Positions 1 to 8,491 of a stretch of DNA of 64,000 bases are shown here, in pieces. Source of the stretch: DATBAX01 sp963723765 (GTDB taxonomy: Bacteria; Acidobacteriota; Terriglobia; Terriglobales; Acidobacteriaceae); NCBI GenBank assembly GCA_963723765.1, contig CAVRSD010000016.1, positions 61,131 through 125,130 on the forward strand, given 5' to 3'. The position numbers were made by a program, and so were the translations under genes. The notes below the pieces were generated by a model that ran no database searches, had not been told where the DNA came from, and worked only from the letters and a program-made list of their open reading frames with translations. How positions within the stretch are numbered: position 1 is the stretch's first letter; each line of letters starts with the position of its first letter.

Positions 1-192
1 CGACGGAATGGTGTTGCGGCGTTCTTTCGTGCTGAAAATACAATGGATGAAATTGGCGGCGTAAGTTTGAGACATGTTGTGACAGGGTAATCCGTTTTTC
101 GGGGAACTGTCTGTGTCCATTGTCACCGGCGGATCTGTGGAAATGTTGGACGGGGTACCGTCGCTACGCGACTCGTTGCGGTTCGCAGTTTA

Positions 193-403
193 CCTGGGAC
201 TTACGTCCCAGGCTAATGAATGGCGTCGCCTTCGGCGACTGGGGTGTGCCTGGTTTTCGATTCGGGTTACGTTCAAGCCAGCGATCGTGGGGTGCTGAAT
301 TATGCTTGACGCGGATGAAGATCAGTCGCGGAGCGACGGTATTCATTAGCCCAGCACGTGAGTGCTGGGTACAGATGAGGGATGAGCGAGTCCCGACAGG
401 GAC
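193..403. repeat. REP-like inverted pair of hairpin units
   Basis: Four perfect hairpins form two mirrored units. Unit one has an 8-bp stem CCTGGGAC/GTCCCAGG with loop TTAC (193-212), then GTCGCC/GGCGAC (225-239). Unit two, in reverse orientation, has GTCGC/GCGAC (325-337) and CCCAGCAC/GTGCTGGG (350-369). The linker GCTAATGAAT at 212-221 recurs as its exact reverse complement at 341-350. Stem bases differ between the units but pairing is kept on both sides. A further small hairpin GTCCC/GGGAC lies at 390-403. The arrangement resembles bacterial REP/BIME elements downstream of a gene (kbl ends at 423). No REP-associated transposase is visible. I see no gene in the rest of 1-422. Confidence 0.7.
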
Positions 404-422
404 GGCACGCTTCGGACACTGC

Positions 423-1637
423 CTATACCAAAATCCCCATTTTCTTCCCCGCCAGTTTCCCAGCACTTCCAGCGCTTGCTGCAACTCTTCTCTTGGTATG
501 CGTGGCGGTAACAATGGTGCGAATTCTTGCTTTGCCTTCAGGTACCGTCGGAAAGGCGATGCCGGTGCCGAGCACGCCTTCTTTGAACAGCTCGCGGGAG
601 AAGTCCATGGTGAGTTTGCCGTCGCCGATGATGATGGGGGTGATTGGGGTTTCGCTCGCTGGAGTGGTTTTGCCGCCGATGTCGAATCCCAGCAGGCCCA
701 GTTCTTTTTTCCAGAAGCGGGTGTTCTCCCAGAGTTCTTCGATGCGCTCAGGCTCATTTTCCAGAACATCGAAAGCGGCGATGCAGGTTGCAGCGACCGA
801 TGGCGGATGCGAAGTGGAAAACAGAAACGGGCGGGCGCGGTGATAGAGGAAATCGATGAGGTCGCGAGTGCCGCAGACGTAGCCGCCGAGCGCGCCGATG
901 GCTTTCGATAAAGTGCCGACCTGGATGTCCACGCGTCCGTGGACGTTGAAATGATCGATGGTGCCGCGGCCGTTGCGGCCGAGAACGCCGGAGGCGTGGG
1001 CGTCGTCGACCATCATGATGGCGCCATATTTTTCCGCTACGTCGCACAATCCTGGGAGAGGACCGATGTCGCCGTCCATGGAGAAGACGCCGTCGGTGAT
1101 CAGTAGTTTCTTGCCGGGCTGGTCTTTCACGCTGGCGAGCTTTTCTTCGGCCTGGGCGACGTTCTTGTGTTCGAAGACGAGGATCTTGGCACGCGATAAA
1201 CGGGCGCCGTCGATGATGGAGGCATGATTCAAGGCGTCGGAAATAATGAAATCTTCTTTGCCCAGAATGGCCGAAACGGTGCCGGCATTGGCGGCGAATC
1301 CGGATTGAAAGACCACGCAGGCTTCGACATTCTTGAAGCGGGAAATCTTTTCTTCCAGTTCCATGTGGATTTTCATGGTTCCGGCGATGGTGCGCACTGC
1401 TCCGGATCCGACACCGTATTTGCGGGTGGCCTCGAGAGCGGCCTCGCGCAGCTTGGGATGCGTGGTGAGTCCTAGATAATTGTTGGAAGCCAGATTGATG
1501 ACTCTTTTGCCGTCGAAGGTGCAGACGGAGGCTTGCTCGTCATCGAGCACGCGCAGCTTGAAGTGCGTGCCCTTGGTTTTTAGCTCATCGAGCTGTTCTG
1601 TAAGATAAGAGAGAGGGTTGGGGCGGCTGGTTGACAT
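423..1637 (-). CDS. kbl: 2-amino-3-ketobutyrate CoA ligase (glycine C-acetyltransferase)
   Basis: A 404-residue PLP-dependent alpha-oxoamine synthase, which makes or cleaves 2-amino-3-ketobutyrate (threonine to glycine plus acetyl-CoA). The cofactor signature is visible: DDAHASG near 211-217 and the Schiff-base lysine in GTLSKAIGALGG (K245). The length is normal for the family. The start is supported by GGAG six bases before ATG. Oddity: about 12 residues near the C-terminus (after TATHTK) are out of frame. The neighbouring frame reads EELQQALEVLG, the expected family sequence, and the original frame resumes with KLAGKKMGIL. One extra T (plus strand, 493-494) and one missing C (459-461) explain this. 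A related synthase (KBL/BioF/SPT family) cannot be excluded, but the C-terminus fits Kbl best. Confidence 0.88.
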   Translation of the reverse strand: MSTSRPNPLSYLTEQLDELKTKGTHFKLRVLDDEQASVCTFDGKRVINLASNNYLGLTTHPKLREAALEATRKYGVGSGAVRTIAGTMKIHMELEEKISRFKNVEACVVFQSGFAANAGTVSAILGKEDFIISDALNHASIIDGARLSRAKILVFEHKNVAQAEEKLASVKDQPGKKLLITDGVFSMDGDIGPLPGLCDVAEKYGAIMMVDDAHASGVLGRNGRGTIDHFNVHGRVDIQVGTLSKAIGALGGYVCGTRDLIDFLYHRARPFLFSTSHPPSVAATCIAAFDVLENEPERIEELWENTRFWKKELGLLGFDIGGKTTPASETPITPIIIGDGKLTMDFSRELFKEGVLGTGIAFPTVPEGKARIRTIVTATHTKRRVAASAGSAGKLAGKKMGILV

Positions 1638-1740
1638 TTAATCTCCAGATTATTGACTGAACAGTTTATAACGAAGAAAGGGATCTATTTCCCGGCTGCA
1701 TATCGTCCAAGAATATTTCTGGTCCGGAGGAATGCAATTT

Positions 1741-2662
1741 ATGAAACGCCTTCATGTCTCTCAAAAATTAGCCGCAGTTATTCTATTCTTCGCCGTGACC
1801 GCGTTTTCGACGACGGCGTTTGCCGAAACGGACAAGTCCATCGTCTCTCACACTGCTGACATCAACGGCGTCAAACTGCATTACATGACGGCCGGCCACG
1901 GCACACCACTTATCCTGCTGCATGGCTATGCGGAAACATCGCTCATGTGGAAGCCGATAATGCCAGCTCTAGCTGAGCGATTCATGGTGATTGCACCCGA
2001 CCTGCCCGGCATTGGAGACTCGGCGATTCCTGCAAACGGTCTGGACATGAAGAGTGCAGCAATCAGTATTCATGAGCTTGCCCGCTCGTTGGGAATTGAG
2101 AAGGCGGAAGTAGTTGGACATGACATTGGCCTGATGGTGGCCTACGCCTACGCCGCGCAATTCCCCGCGGAAGTGACGAAACTTGTGGTGATGGACGCTT
2201 TCCTGCCCGGAGTAGGCGATTGGGAAACTGTTTATAACGATCCGAGCAACTGGCATTTTCGGTTTTAACGGGCCGACTCCCGAGGCATTGGTGCAGGGAC
2301 GGGAGCGTGCTTACTACGAGCACTACTGGAATGACTTTGCTGCCGATAAAAATCATTCCGTCCCCGAAGTGGACCGCACACTCTATGCCGCGGCCTACGC
2401 GCGACCGGGGCGCATGCGCGCAGGGTGGGCTTACTTTGTTTCGTTCCAGCAGGCGGCCAAGGATTTTGCTCAACTTTCTCAGACCAAGTTGACGATGCCC
2501 GTTCTGTCGATAGGCGGCGAAAAATCGTTGGGGGATTTTCTAGGACAACAGATGAAGCTAGTGACGACGGACCTGACGGTCGTGGTGCTCAAGAATACCG
2601 GGCATTGGCTGATGGAAGAAAATTACCAAGAGACTTCGGAGGCGTTGTTGAAGTTTTTGTGA
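1741..2662 (+). CDS. Secreted alpha/beta-fold hydrolase (epoxide hydrolase/dehalogenase-like), frameshifted
   Basis: The start at 1741 is chosen because GGAGG (1726-1730) lies ten bases upstream; the ATG at 1732 is too close to it. A signal peptide (MKRLHVSQKLAAVILFF... ending ...AFA) directs export. The fold is shown by LLHGYAET (oxyanion region), the PDLPGIGDS loop and the nucleophile-elbow-like GHDIG, with Asp in the nucleophile place as in epoxide hydrolases and haloalkane dehalogenases. The late GHW histidine is also present. The frame breaks at 2256-2260: the first part stops at 2268, while the next frame continues as GFNGPTPEALVQGRERAYYE to 2662. Removing one T from the TTTT run (2256-2259) restores a ~306-residue protein. 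The exact substrate cannot be told from sequence. Confidence 0.75.
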
Positions 2663-2780
2663 CGGGTAGTTGGTCGTCAGGTGGCTTCAGTTTGAGCCGG
2701 CTCCGGGGTCAGTCGGGGTCCCGGCGAGTCCGGTGGTATTCTTAAGCAGGAATCATCCCACGAGAAGGCCTTTATTTTCC

Positions 2781-4494
2781 ATGTCCAACCCAAGCGTTCC
2801 CAGCCCTGAAATTCCAGAATCTGAACCTGCGACCGAGTCTTTTGACGAGATTTTTGCTCAATACGAGCGGAGCCATTCGCGAAAGAAGGAAGACAGCGGC
2901 AAACAACTGGAAGGCACGGTGGTGTCCGTCTCGGTGGATTCGGTGTTTGTCGATATCGGATTCAAGAGCGAAGGCATTTTGCCATTGGCCGTATTCGCGA
3001 GTGCCGGGGAAACCGTCAAGCCTGGCGATAAACTGCGAGTGTCGGTCAAGGGTCGCGATCTGGATGGTTACTACGAACTTTCGCGCACGAGAGTGGAGCA
3101 GCCGAAGGATTGGTCAGCACTGGCGCGGGTTTTCGCCGAGAAAGTGGTAATCACTGGTACGGTGACGGGTCTTATCAAAGGCGGATTCAGCGTGGATGTG
3201 GGAGTTCGGGCGTTCATGCCAGCCTCGCGCAGCGGAGTCCGCGATGCTGCCGAGATGGCGAAGTTGGTGGGGCAGGAAATTCGCTGCCGCATCATCAAGC
3301 TCGACGAGGCCGACGAAGATGTAGTGGTCGATCGGCGCGCGATTGCGGAAGAGGAAGAACGTGCGACGAAAGACCGCCGGTCGGCGGAAATCAAAGAAGG
3401 CGATGTAGTGAATGCGACGGTACGGAGTCTCGCCGATTACGGGGCCTTCGTCGATCTGGGTGGTGTGGATGCTTTGCTGCATGTTGGCGAAATTGCCTGG
3501 ACGCGTATCAACAAGCCTTCGGACGTGCTTACGGTGGGGCAGGAAATTGAAGTTAAGGTTTTGAAGATCACTACTGAAGGGCGAGAAGCGGCGCATTGCG
3601 GTCAGCGCCAAGCAGCTGCAGCCGCATCCCTGGGATGCGGTCGCGGGAAAATATAAGCTGGGCGAGCGCGTGCGCGGCACTGTGACGCGCGTGATGGAGT
3701 TCGGGGCATTCGTGGAACTGGAGCCGGGGATTGAAGGCCTGATCCATGTTTCCGAGATGTCCTGGGGCAAGAAAGTGAGGATCGCCAGTGACGTAGTGAA
3801 GCCGGGCGAGACCGTGGATGCCGTGATTCTTTCGGTGAATCCGGCTGAGAGGCGTCTGGGGCTCGGTCTCAAACAAACACTGGGAGATCCCTGGGCCGAG
3901 GTGGCCGAGAAGTTTGCGGTGGGATCGGCGATCGAGGGTCCGATTACCAGCATCACCAAGTTTGGCGCGTTTGTGCAACTCGCCGAGGGCGTCGAGGGCA
4001 TGATTCACGTCAGCGAGATCAGCGCAGAGAAGCGCGTTAATCATCCGCAGGAACTGCTCAAGGTTGGGCAAATCGTCAAAGCCCAGGTGATGGCTATTGA
4101 TAAAGAAAAGCGACAGCTACGGCTGAGTATGAAGCAGTTGGTGCCCACGGGGCTGGATGAGTACATCGTGGAGCGCAAGGAAGGCGACGTGGTCACGGGC
4201 CGCATCATCGAGGTCACGGGCGACAAGGTCCGGGTGGAATTGGGCGATGGTATTCAGGCCTTATGCCGAATGGTCCCTGAGAAATTGGTGAAAAGTTCAG
4301 CGGAAAAAGCACCAGGTGCTGAAGCCAAGCTGGATTTGTCCGCGCTGAGTTCCATGCTGAATGCGCGCTGGAAAGGTGGGCCGTCCACCAGTGCACCAAG
4401 CAAACCGGAAAGCGTTCAAGCCGGGCAGGTGCGGAGTTTTAAGATTACGAAGCTGGATCCGGGGGCGAAGAAGATTGAAGTAGAATTGGCATAA
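2781..4494 (+). CDS. rpsA: Ribosomal protein S1-type multi-S1-domain RNA-binding protein, frameshifted
   Basis: Five clear S1 (OB-fold) repeats and a weak sixth are visible. Typical cores are GAFVDLGGVDALLHVGEI, GAFVELEPGIEGLIHVSEM and GAFVQLAEGVEGMIHVSEI. This is the organisation of ribosomal protein S1, which helps 30S subunits bind mRNA; the ~570-residue total is right for S1. The start ATG begins MSNPSVPSPEIPES; the open frame reaches further upstream but that part is not S1-like. The frame breaks at 3579-3585: the first part ends at 3656 with nonsense sequence, while the other frame gives EKRRIAVSAKQLQPHPWDAV and joins the 3670 frame. One surplus G in GGG (3579-3581) explains it. Since S1 is normally essential, a sequence error is likelier than a dead gene. 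A non-ribosomal S1 paralogue remains possible. Confidence 0.8.
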
Positions 4495-4617
4495 TTCGCT
4501 GCCTAAATCGTATCAATACTTTCCTTGACCGGAGACATAACCCTAGGCCCTTCATGACCGAGGTCTATTGGGACGGCGAGCAGACAAATACTTGAAGAGT
4601 TCTTAGGCGGGCGAGGG

Positions 4618-4623
4618 TATAAT
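4618..4623 (+). promoter_or_regulatory. Sigma-70 type -10 box (TATAAT)
   Basis: A perfect TATAAT lies about 44 bases before the ATG at 4667. The hexamer 17 bases upstream is a poor -35 match (a TTGAAG lies 20 bases upstream instead). The box overlaps a possible GTG/ATG start at 4622, which argues for the downstream start of the STAS gene. Confidence 0.45.
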
Positions 4624-4666
4624 GTGCCCGTTTCGCGAGCTGGCCATGGGCTCGACGGGAGGCCTT

Positions 4667-5371
4667 ATGAGGCTGACATTAGATACACGTGAAGTCGGTC
4701 GAGTCACGGTTGTCCACTGCAAGGGGCGCATCATCGCAGGCGCTGAAACGGAATTGTTGCACAATCATATGGCGCATCTGCTGCGCGATCGTAAGGCAAT
4801 CGTTCTGCACCTGGGCGATGTGGATTTTGTCGACAGCAGTGGATTGGGAGCCATGGTACGAGCGCTGACCAGCGCCCGACAATTGCACGGAGATGTGAAG
4901 CTGTGCAACGTGCCGGAGCCAATCCACAACGTTCTGAAGATGACCCATCTGGTCAAGTTGTTCGACACCCATGATTCGGACGAAAAGGCGGTGACGGCAT
5001 TTTACCGGCTTACCAAATCGTGGGAGAAACTCAAGACCACCGGCCCCAGTGTTCTATGCATCGATCGCAGCACGGACGTTCTCGCCTACTTGCGAGAATT
5101 ATTGCGGCGGGCCGGCTATGAAGCCTACACCAGCAACAATCTGCATGACTCCCTGATCCTGATGCGAGTGACTCCGCCCGGTCTGGTGCTCGTGGGCCCA
5201 GACCTGACAGCGAGTCCGGCAACGCATCAGGCCTTCCAATCGGCCTGCGCCACGTTGCCCGTAGTAGAACTGGGAAGCGAATTCTCCATGCTGGAAGCGG
5301 GGGAAGCGGCATCCGCGCTGCTCAATAAAATCGGAGCTCGCTTGAACCCTCCCGCAAGTCTACCTGCCTAA
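4667..5371 (+). CDS. STAS-domain (anti-anti-sigma-like) protein with C-terminal receiver-like domain
   Basis: A 234-residue protein. Residues ~1-105 are a STAS domain: VVHCKGRIIAGAETELL, then the conserved loop DVDFVDSSGLGAMVRAL, whose serine is the usual phosphorylation site of SpoIIAA/RsbV proteins. Residues ~125-225 (VLCIDRSTDVLAYLRELLRRAGYEAY...) look like a degenerate response-regulator receiver domain; no clear phosphoacceptor aspartate motif is seen. ATG 4667 is preferred because a GGAG-like ribosome binding site precedes it and a TATAAT box covers the upstream start. No RsbW-type kinase is adjacent, but a SpoIIE-type phosphatase is encoded at 10,354-11,142. A partner-switching role is inference. 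Confidence 0.8.
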   Translation: MRLTLDTREVGRVTVVHCKGRIIAGAETELLHNHMAHLLRDRKAIVLHLGDVDFVDSSGLGAMVRALTSARQLHGDVKLCNVPEPIHNVLKMTHLVKLFDTHDSDEKAVTAFYRLTKSWEKLKTTGPSVLCIDRSTDVLAYLRELLRRAGYEAYTSNNLHDSLILMRVTPPGLVLVGPDLTASPATHQAFQSACATLPVVELGSEFSMLEAGEAASALLNKIGARLNPPASLPA

Positions 5372-5388
5372 CATTGGTCGCTTTTCCG

Positions 5389-6093
5389 CTAGTGCTGTGC
5401 TTGAGTGGCCAAATCCGCGAGCGTGCGCAGGCCTGGTACTTCTAGATCGGGCGTACCTTTCGCGGCTTTTACTGCGCCGACACCGGAACGAGGCGAAGCA
5501 CGGTTCACCCAAACGGTTGTAATGCCCAGCGACTTTGCCGGGACTACGTCATGAAAAATGCTCTGGCCGACATGGAGCCACCGGTCCGTCGCGACGCCGA
5601 TTCGTTCCTGCGCCAGCTTGAAAATACGAAGGGATGGTTTATAGGTTTGCGCTTGTTGTGCAGTAATGACGTTGTCGAATTTCACTTCAAGTTTTGCTGC
5701 GGAGTGGGCGAAGAGATCGTCATCGACATTGGAGATGATGGCGAGCGAATAAAGGGTCTTGAGCTTGCGAAGTGCGGCAACGGTATCCGGAAAAGGCTGC
5801 CAATCGGCTAGTGAATTCGGCAGGGAGGCAAGCTCTGCCGCGGTGGGAGTAAATTCGAGGCGCTTTCCGAAACCGTGAACGACCGATTGCAATACATCAC
5901 GATAAGGCCGAAAGTCTCCTCGCTCGGCTTTGGCTTCCAGTTCGGCATAGAGGCGGAGAAGCGCGGAGTCAGTCATCGTCTGGCCGTGAGCCGCGAGAAT
6001 GGGGCGCAGCGCGGAGAAGATGCCGGATTCCCAATCGATCAACGTTCCATAACAATCGAAGGTGAGGACGCGGAAACGGGTGAAATCCAGCAT
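5389..6093 (-). CDS. HAD-superfamily hydrolase (haloacid dehalogenase-like)
   Basis: A 234-residue HAD phosphatase-like protein. Motif I is FDCYGTLIDWE near residue 12, with the two aspartate-region residues at FDxYGT; motif II is the serine in AIISNVDDD; motif III/IV appear as YKPSLRIF and LHVGQSIFHDVVPAKSLG. FDCYGTLIDWESG is typical of type II 2-haloacid dehalogenases and their relatives. The real substrate is unknown and could be a small phosphate ester. The start ATG overlaps the stop of the upstream yhaM-like gene (TGATG), so the two are co-transcribed and translationally coupled. It converges with the STAS gene. Confidence 0.82.
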   Translation of the reverse strand: MLDFTRFRVLTFDCYGTLIDWESGIFSALRPILAAHGQTMTDSALLRLYAELEAKAERGDFRPYRDVLQSVVHGFGKRLEFTPTAAELASLPNSLADWQPFPDTVAALRKLKTLYSLAIISNVDDDLFAHSAAKLEVKFDNVITAQQAQTYKPSLRIFKLAQERIGVATDRWLHVGQSIFHDVVPAKSLGITTVWVNRASPRSGVGAVKAAKGTPDLEVPGLRTLADLATQAQH

Positions 6094-7148
6094 CAAAATT
6101 TGGTGTCAGATTTGTCGCTGGCTGGGGCCAAGTATTCAGAATCTGCAATGGATTGAGATGGTTTCTTATCTTCCGCAATTTTTGGTGCCAGAAATTTCGT
6201 GGAGTTAAGCAACGAGCGCCCCAGAGAGGGGTTATAGCCAGTCCAGGCGTTTTCCATGCCTCCTTCGCGCTCGAATTGAGCCCGCATGCTTTCCATTTTC
6301 GAATCAAGGTCATCGAGATAATGCAGCATGAGCGCTTCGGGAAACATGGGAAGCTTGGGAGAGCCGAAGTCGTATTGTCCATGATGACTGATGATGAGGT
6401 GCTCAATCAGAACTTTTAGTTCGCTGGGAAAATTGGGCAAGTCCGCGAGTTTTATTTGCAGCATTTCCAGTTCGATGATCATGTGTCCGAGCAACTGTCC
6501 GCGGGTGGTGTAAGAAAAAGAACGGTTGTAGGTAAGCTCGTGGATTTTTCCGATATCGTGCAGAAACGCTCCGGTCAGCAGCAGATCGCGATTGATCTGC
6601 GGATAATTGCGGCTGACTAAATCGCAGGAACGGGTGAGAGACACGACGTGGTCGAGCAAGCCTCCAATATAAGCATGGTGCAGCGTTTTGGCGGCGGGAG
6701 CGTTGCGATAAGCCTGCGCAATCTCCGGGTCGTTCATGAACGCTTCCACCAGGGCCTTGAGATGCGGGTTCTGAAAGGACGCAACGAAACCGGCAAGAGT
6801 TTGCCAGAGTTCCTCGACATTCTTGGTGGTTTTGGGAAGATAGTCGGAGAAATCGATTTCGGAGTCGCCAAGCTTACGGAGCTTGTGGATGGTGATCTGG
6901 AATCGGTTCTTATACTTATTCAGCAGGCCCTTGATCTTGAGGAAGTCATCCTGTTCGAAGGCGTCGAGGGCCTCTTCCACGTTGTCCCACATCTTGGCTT
7001 CGATTTGTCCGCAACGATCGCCGAGAGTGAGTGCGAGATAAGGCTCCCCGGTTTTCTTGGGTTTCACCTGTTTCGTGACGACGACAAAACTGGAGGTAAT
7101 GATTTTGTTTTCGTGCTCGGCGCACTCGGATAAGAAGAATTCTTTCAT
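6093..7148 (-). CDS. yhaM: 3'-5' exoribonuclease YhaM-type (OB-fold plus HD domain)
   Basis: A 351-residue protein. Residues ~15-90 form an OB-fold nucleic-acid-binding domain (SFVVVTKQVKPKKTGEPY, then ...GQIEAKMWDN...). Residues ~150-290 form an HD metal-dependent phosphohydrolase domain, with H157/H158, the HD pair in GAFLHDIGK (H197, D198) and later histidines in ISHHGQYDFGSP. This order is that of YhaM/CbfA exoribonucleases, which trim RNA or single-stranded DNA from the 3' end. The ~35-residue C-terminal tail (EDKKPSQSIADSEYLAP...) is low complexity. It overlaps the downstream HAD gene by one base. Its length is slightly above the Bacillus protein. Confidence 0.85.
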   Translation of the reverse strand: MKEFFLSECAEHENKIITSSFVVVTKQVKPKKTGEPYLALTLGDRCGQIEAKMWDNVEEALDAFEQDDFLKIKGLLNKYKNRFQITIHKLRKLGDSEIDFSDYLPKTTKNVEELWQTLAGFVASFQNPHLKALVEAFMNDPEIAQAYRNAPAAKTLHHAYIGGLLDHVVSLTRSCDLVSRNYPQINRDLLLTGAFLHDIGKIHELTYNRSFSYTTRGQLLGHMIIELEMLQIKLADLPNFPSELKVLIEHLIISHHGQYDFGSPKLPMFPEALMLHYLDDLDSKMESMRAQFEREGGMENAWTGYNPSLGRSLLNSTKFLAPKIAEDKKPSQSIADSEYLAPASDKSDTKF

Positions 7149-7190
7149 GATGTATTGAGCTTCTAGCTGCTAGCCAAACCATTTCCGATT

Positions 7191-7216
7191 TAGCCAGGAA
7201 CTAGTAGCCAGGAGCT
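7191..7216. repeat. Short direct repeat in yhaM-foldase spacer
   Basis: TAGCCAGGAACT (7191-7202) is followed two bases later by TAGCCAGGAGCT (7205-7216). The whole 80-bp spacer (7149-7228) is rich in AGCT/CTAG words. It looks like a degenerate short-repeat region. I cannot assign a function or confirm that it recurs elsewhere. Confidence 0.4.
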
Positions 7217-7228
7217 GATAGCTAAGAA

Positions 7229-8326
7229 CTAGAGTACGCCTAACTTTTTCTTCTTTTTCTTGAGTTCTTTCGCCGTTGCGTCCTTGGCGGTGGTCTCGAC
7301 TGGCTTGGTTTGGTTGGCGCTGGCTCCGGAGTCCACGTAGCCCGGCTTAATGTCGATGAAAGCTTCCTCGCGCAGTTTCTTGAGATACTCACGCAATGCC
7401 GGCTGCAGTTTCTGCATGTAAATGGCATCCTGGAGCTTGGGCCCGATTTCACTCATGGGCGGGACGCCGGCGGTTACATGGTCGGTGACCTTTAAGATGA
7501 CGAAGCCTTGCTTGGTGCGTGTGACTTCTGTCACTTCGTCCTTCTTCATTTTGAAAGTGACCTCTTCAAGCTGGGGAGACATGTCGCCGCGCTTGAAGTA
7601 GCTAAGGTCGCCGCCCTGGGCCGCAGTGGGCCCATCCGAGTTCTTTTTGGCGATGTCTTCAAAACTGGCACCCTTGCGGATTTGAGCCAGCAGGTCGTTG
7701 GCTTTGGCTTGGGCTGCGGCCACTAACTCGGGATCTTCCGGAGCATTGGCAGGAGCGCCCTTCTTTTCCGTGGAGATCAGAATCTCACTCAGTTTGACTT
7801 GTTCCGGCCGCGCTAGTTCACTCTTGTGGTCGTCGTAAAACTGCTGCTCTTCCTCTTTGCTGATGGAAAGCTTGGAGCCTACCTCTTTCCCGATGACTTG
7901 CTGGGTGACGATCTCATTGCGCTTGTTCAGTTTGAAGTCTTCGAAAGATACACCCTGCGAGGAAGCTGCTTTTTCCAGCTCTTCCATGGTTTCGAGCTTC
8001 ATCTGCTTGCGCATGTCGTCGAGCCACTTGATGACTTCAGTATCCCCAGTGATGCCCAAATCCTTGCCTTTTTCCAGAAGCAACTGTTGATCGATGAGAT
8101 CGCGGAGAACGTCCTTATCCCGCTCAGCGACAATCTTGTCCGCATTGGCGGGGTCCTGTTGCATTGCTTCCTGCTTTAATTCTTCCTTGCTGCGCTGGTA
8201 TTCCGTGCGGGTCACGATCTGATTGTTTACACGGGCGATAATCTCTTCCACAATCGTGTCGGCATTGACGGCCGCAGGAATGGCGATAAGAGCAGTCAGC
8301 AAGCAGCAGGGGAGTAATTTTCGCAT
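7229..8326 (-). CDS. Periplasmic SurA/PpiC-type peptidyl-prolyl isomerase
   Basis: A 365-residue protein. The open frame runs upstream to 8563, but ATG 8326 is chosen because it begins a clear signal peptide (MRKLLPCCLLTALIAIPAAVNA). An N-terminal SurA_N-like helical chaperone region follows (VEEIIARVNNQIVTRTEY..., ~25-150). A parvulin rotamase domain lies at ~165-300, with ARPEQVKLSEILIS, then DGPTAAQGGDLSYFKRGDMSPQLEEVTFKM. The C-terminal segment ends in a lysine run (ELKKKKKKLGVL). The likely role is folding of outer-membrane and periplasmic proteins. It is divergent from the M49-like peptidase, with 165 bp between them; TTGCAG-18-TAAATT at 8362-8391 may be a plus-strand promoter for that gene. 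Confidence 0.85.
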   Translation of the reverse strand: MRKLLPCCLLTALIAIPAAVNADTIVEEIIARVNNQIVTRTEYQRSKEELKQEAMQQDPANADKIVAERDKDVLRDLIDQQLLLEKGKDLGITGDTEVIKWLDDMRKQMKLETMEELEKAASSQGVSFEDFKLNKRNEIVTQQVIGKEVGSKLSISKEEEQQFYDDHKSELARPEQVKLSEILISTEKKGAPANAPEDPELVAAAQAKANDLLAQIRKGASFEDIAKKNSDGPTAAQGGDLSYFKRGDMSPQLEEVTFKMKKDEVTEVTRTKQGFVILKVTDHVTAGVPPMSEIGPKLQDAIYMQKLQPALREYLKKLREEAFIDIKPGYVDSGASANQTKPVETTAKDATAKELKKKKKKLGVL

Positions 8327-8491
8327 AGGAGTTTCCCAGGGGCCACGCCTCAGCCTGCGGTTTGCAGGACTTCGGGGGCCCTCACTAAATTGTACCTCTG
8401 GAACTCCGCCCCTGACCAGCGCATCTCCTGTTATCATGGGCCGCTTTTGTTTGATGGCGCGCCGGGCTGGCGGCACGGGGAAGGGAAAAGA

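Noticed and set aside
120..911. A 263-codon plus-strand open frame over the kbl end
   Set aside because: It is antisense to the well-supported kbl frame, has no start signal or protein-family features and runs through the REP hairpins.
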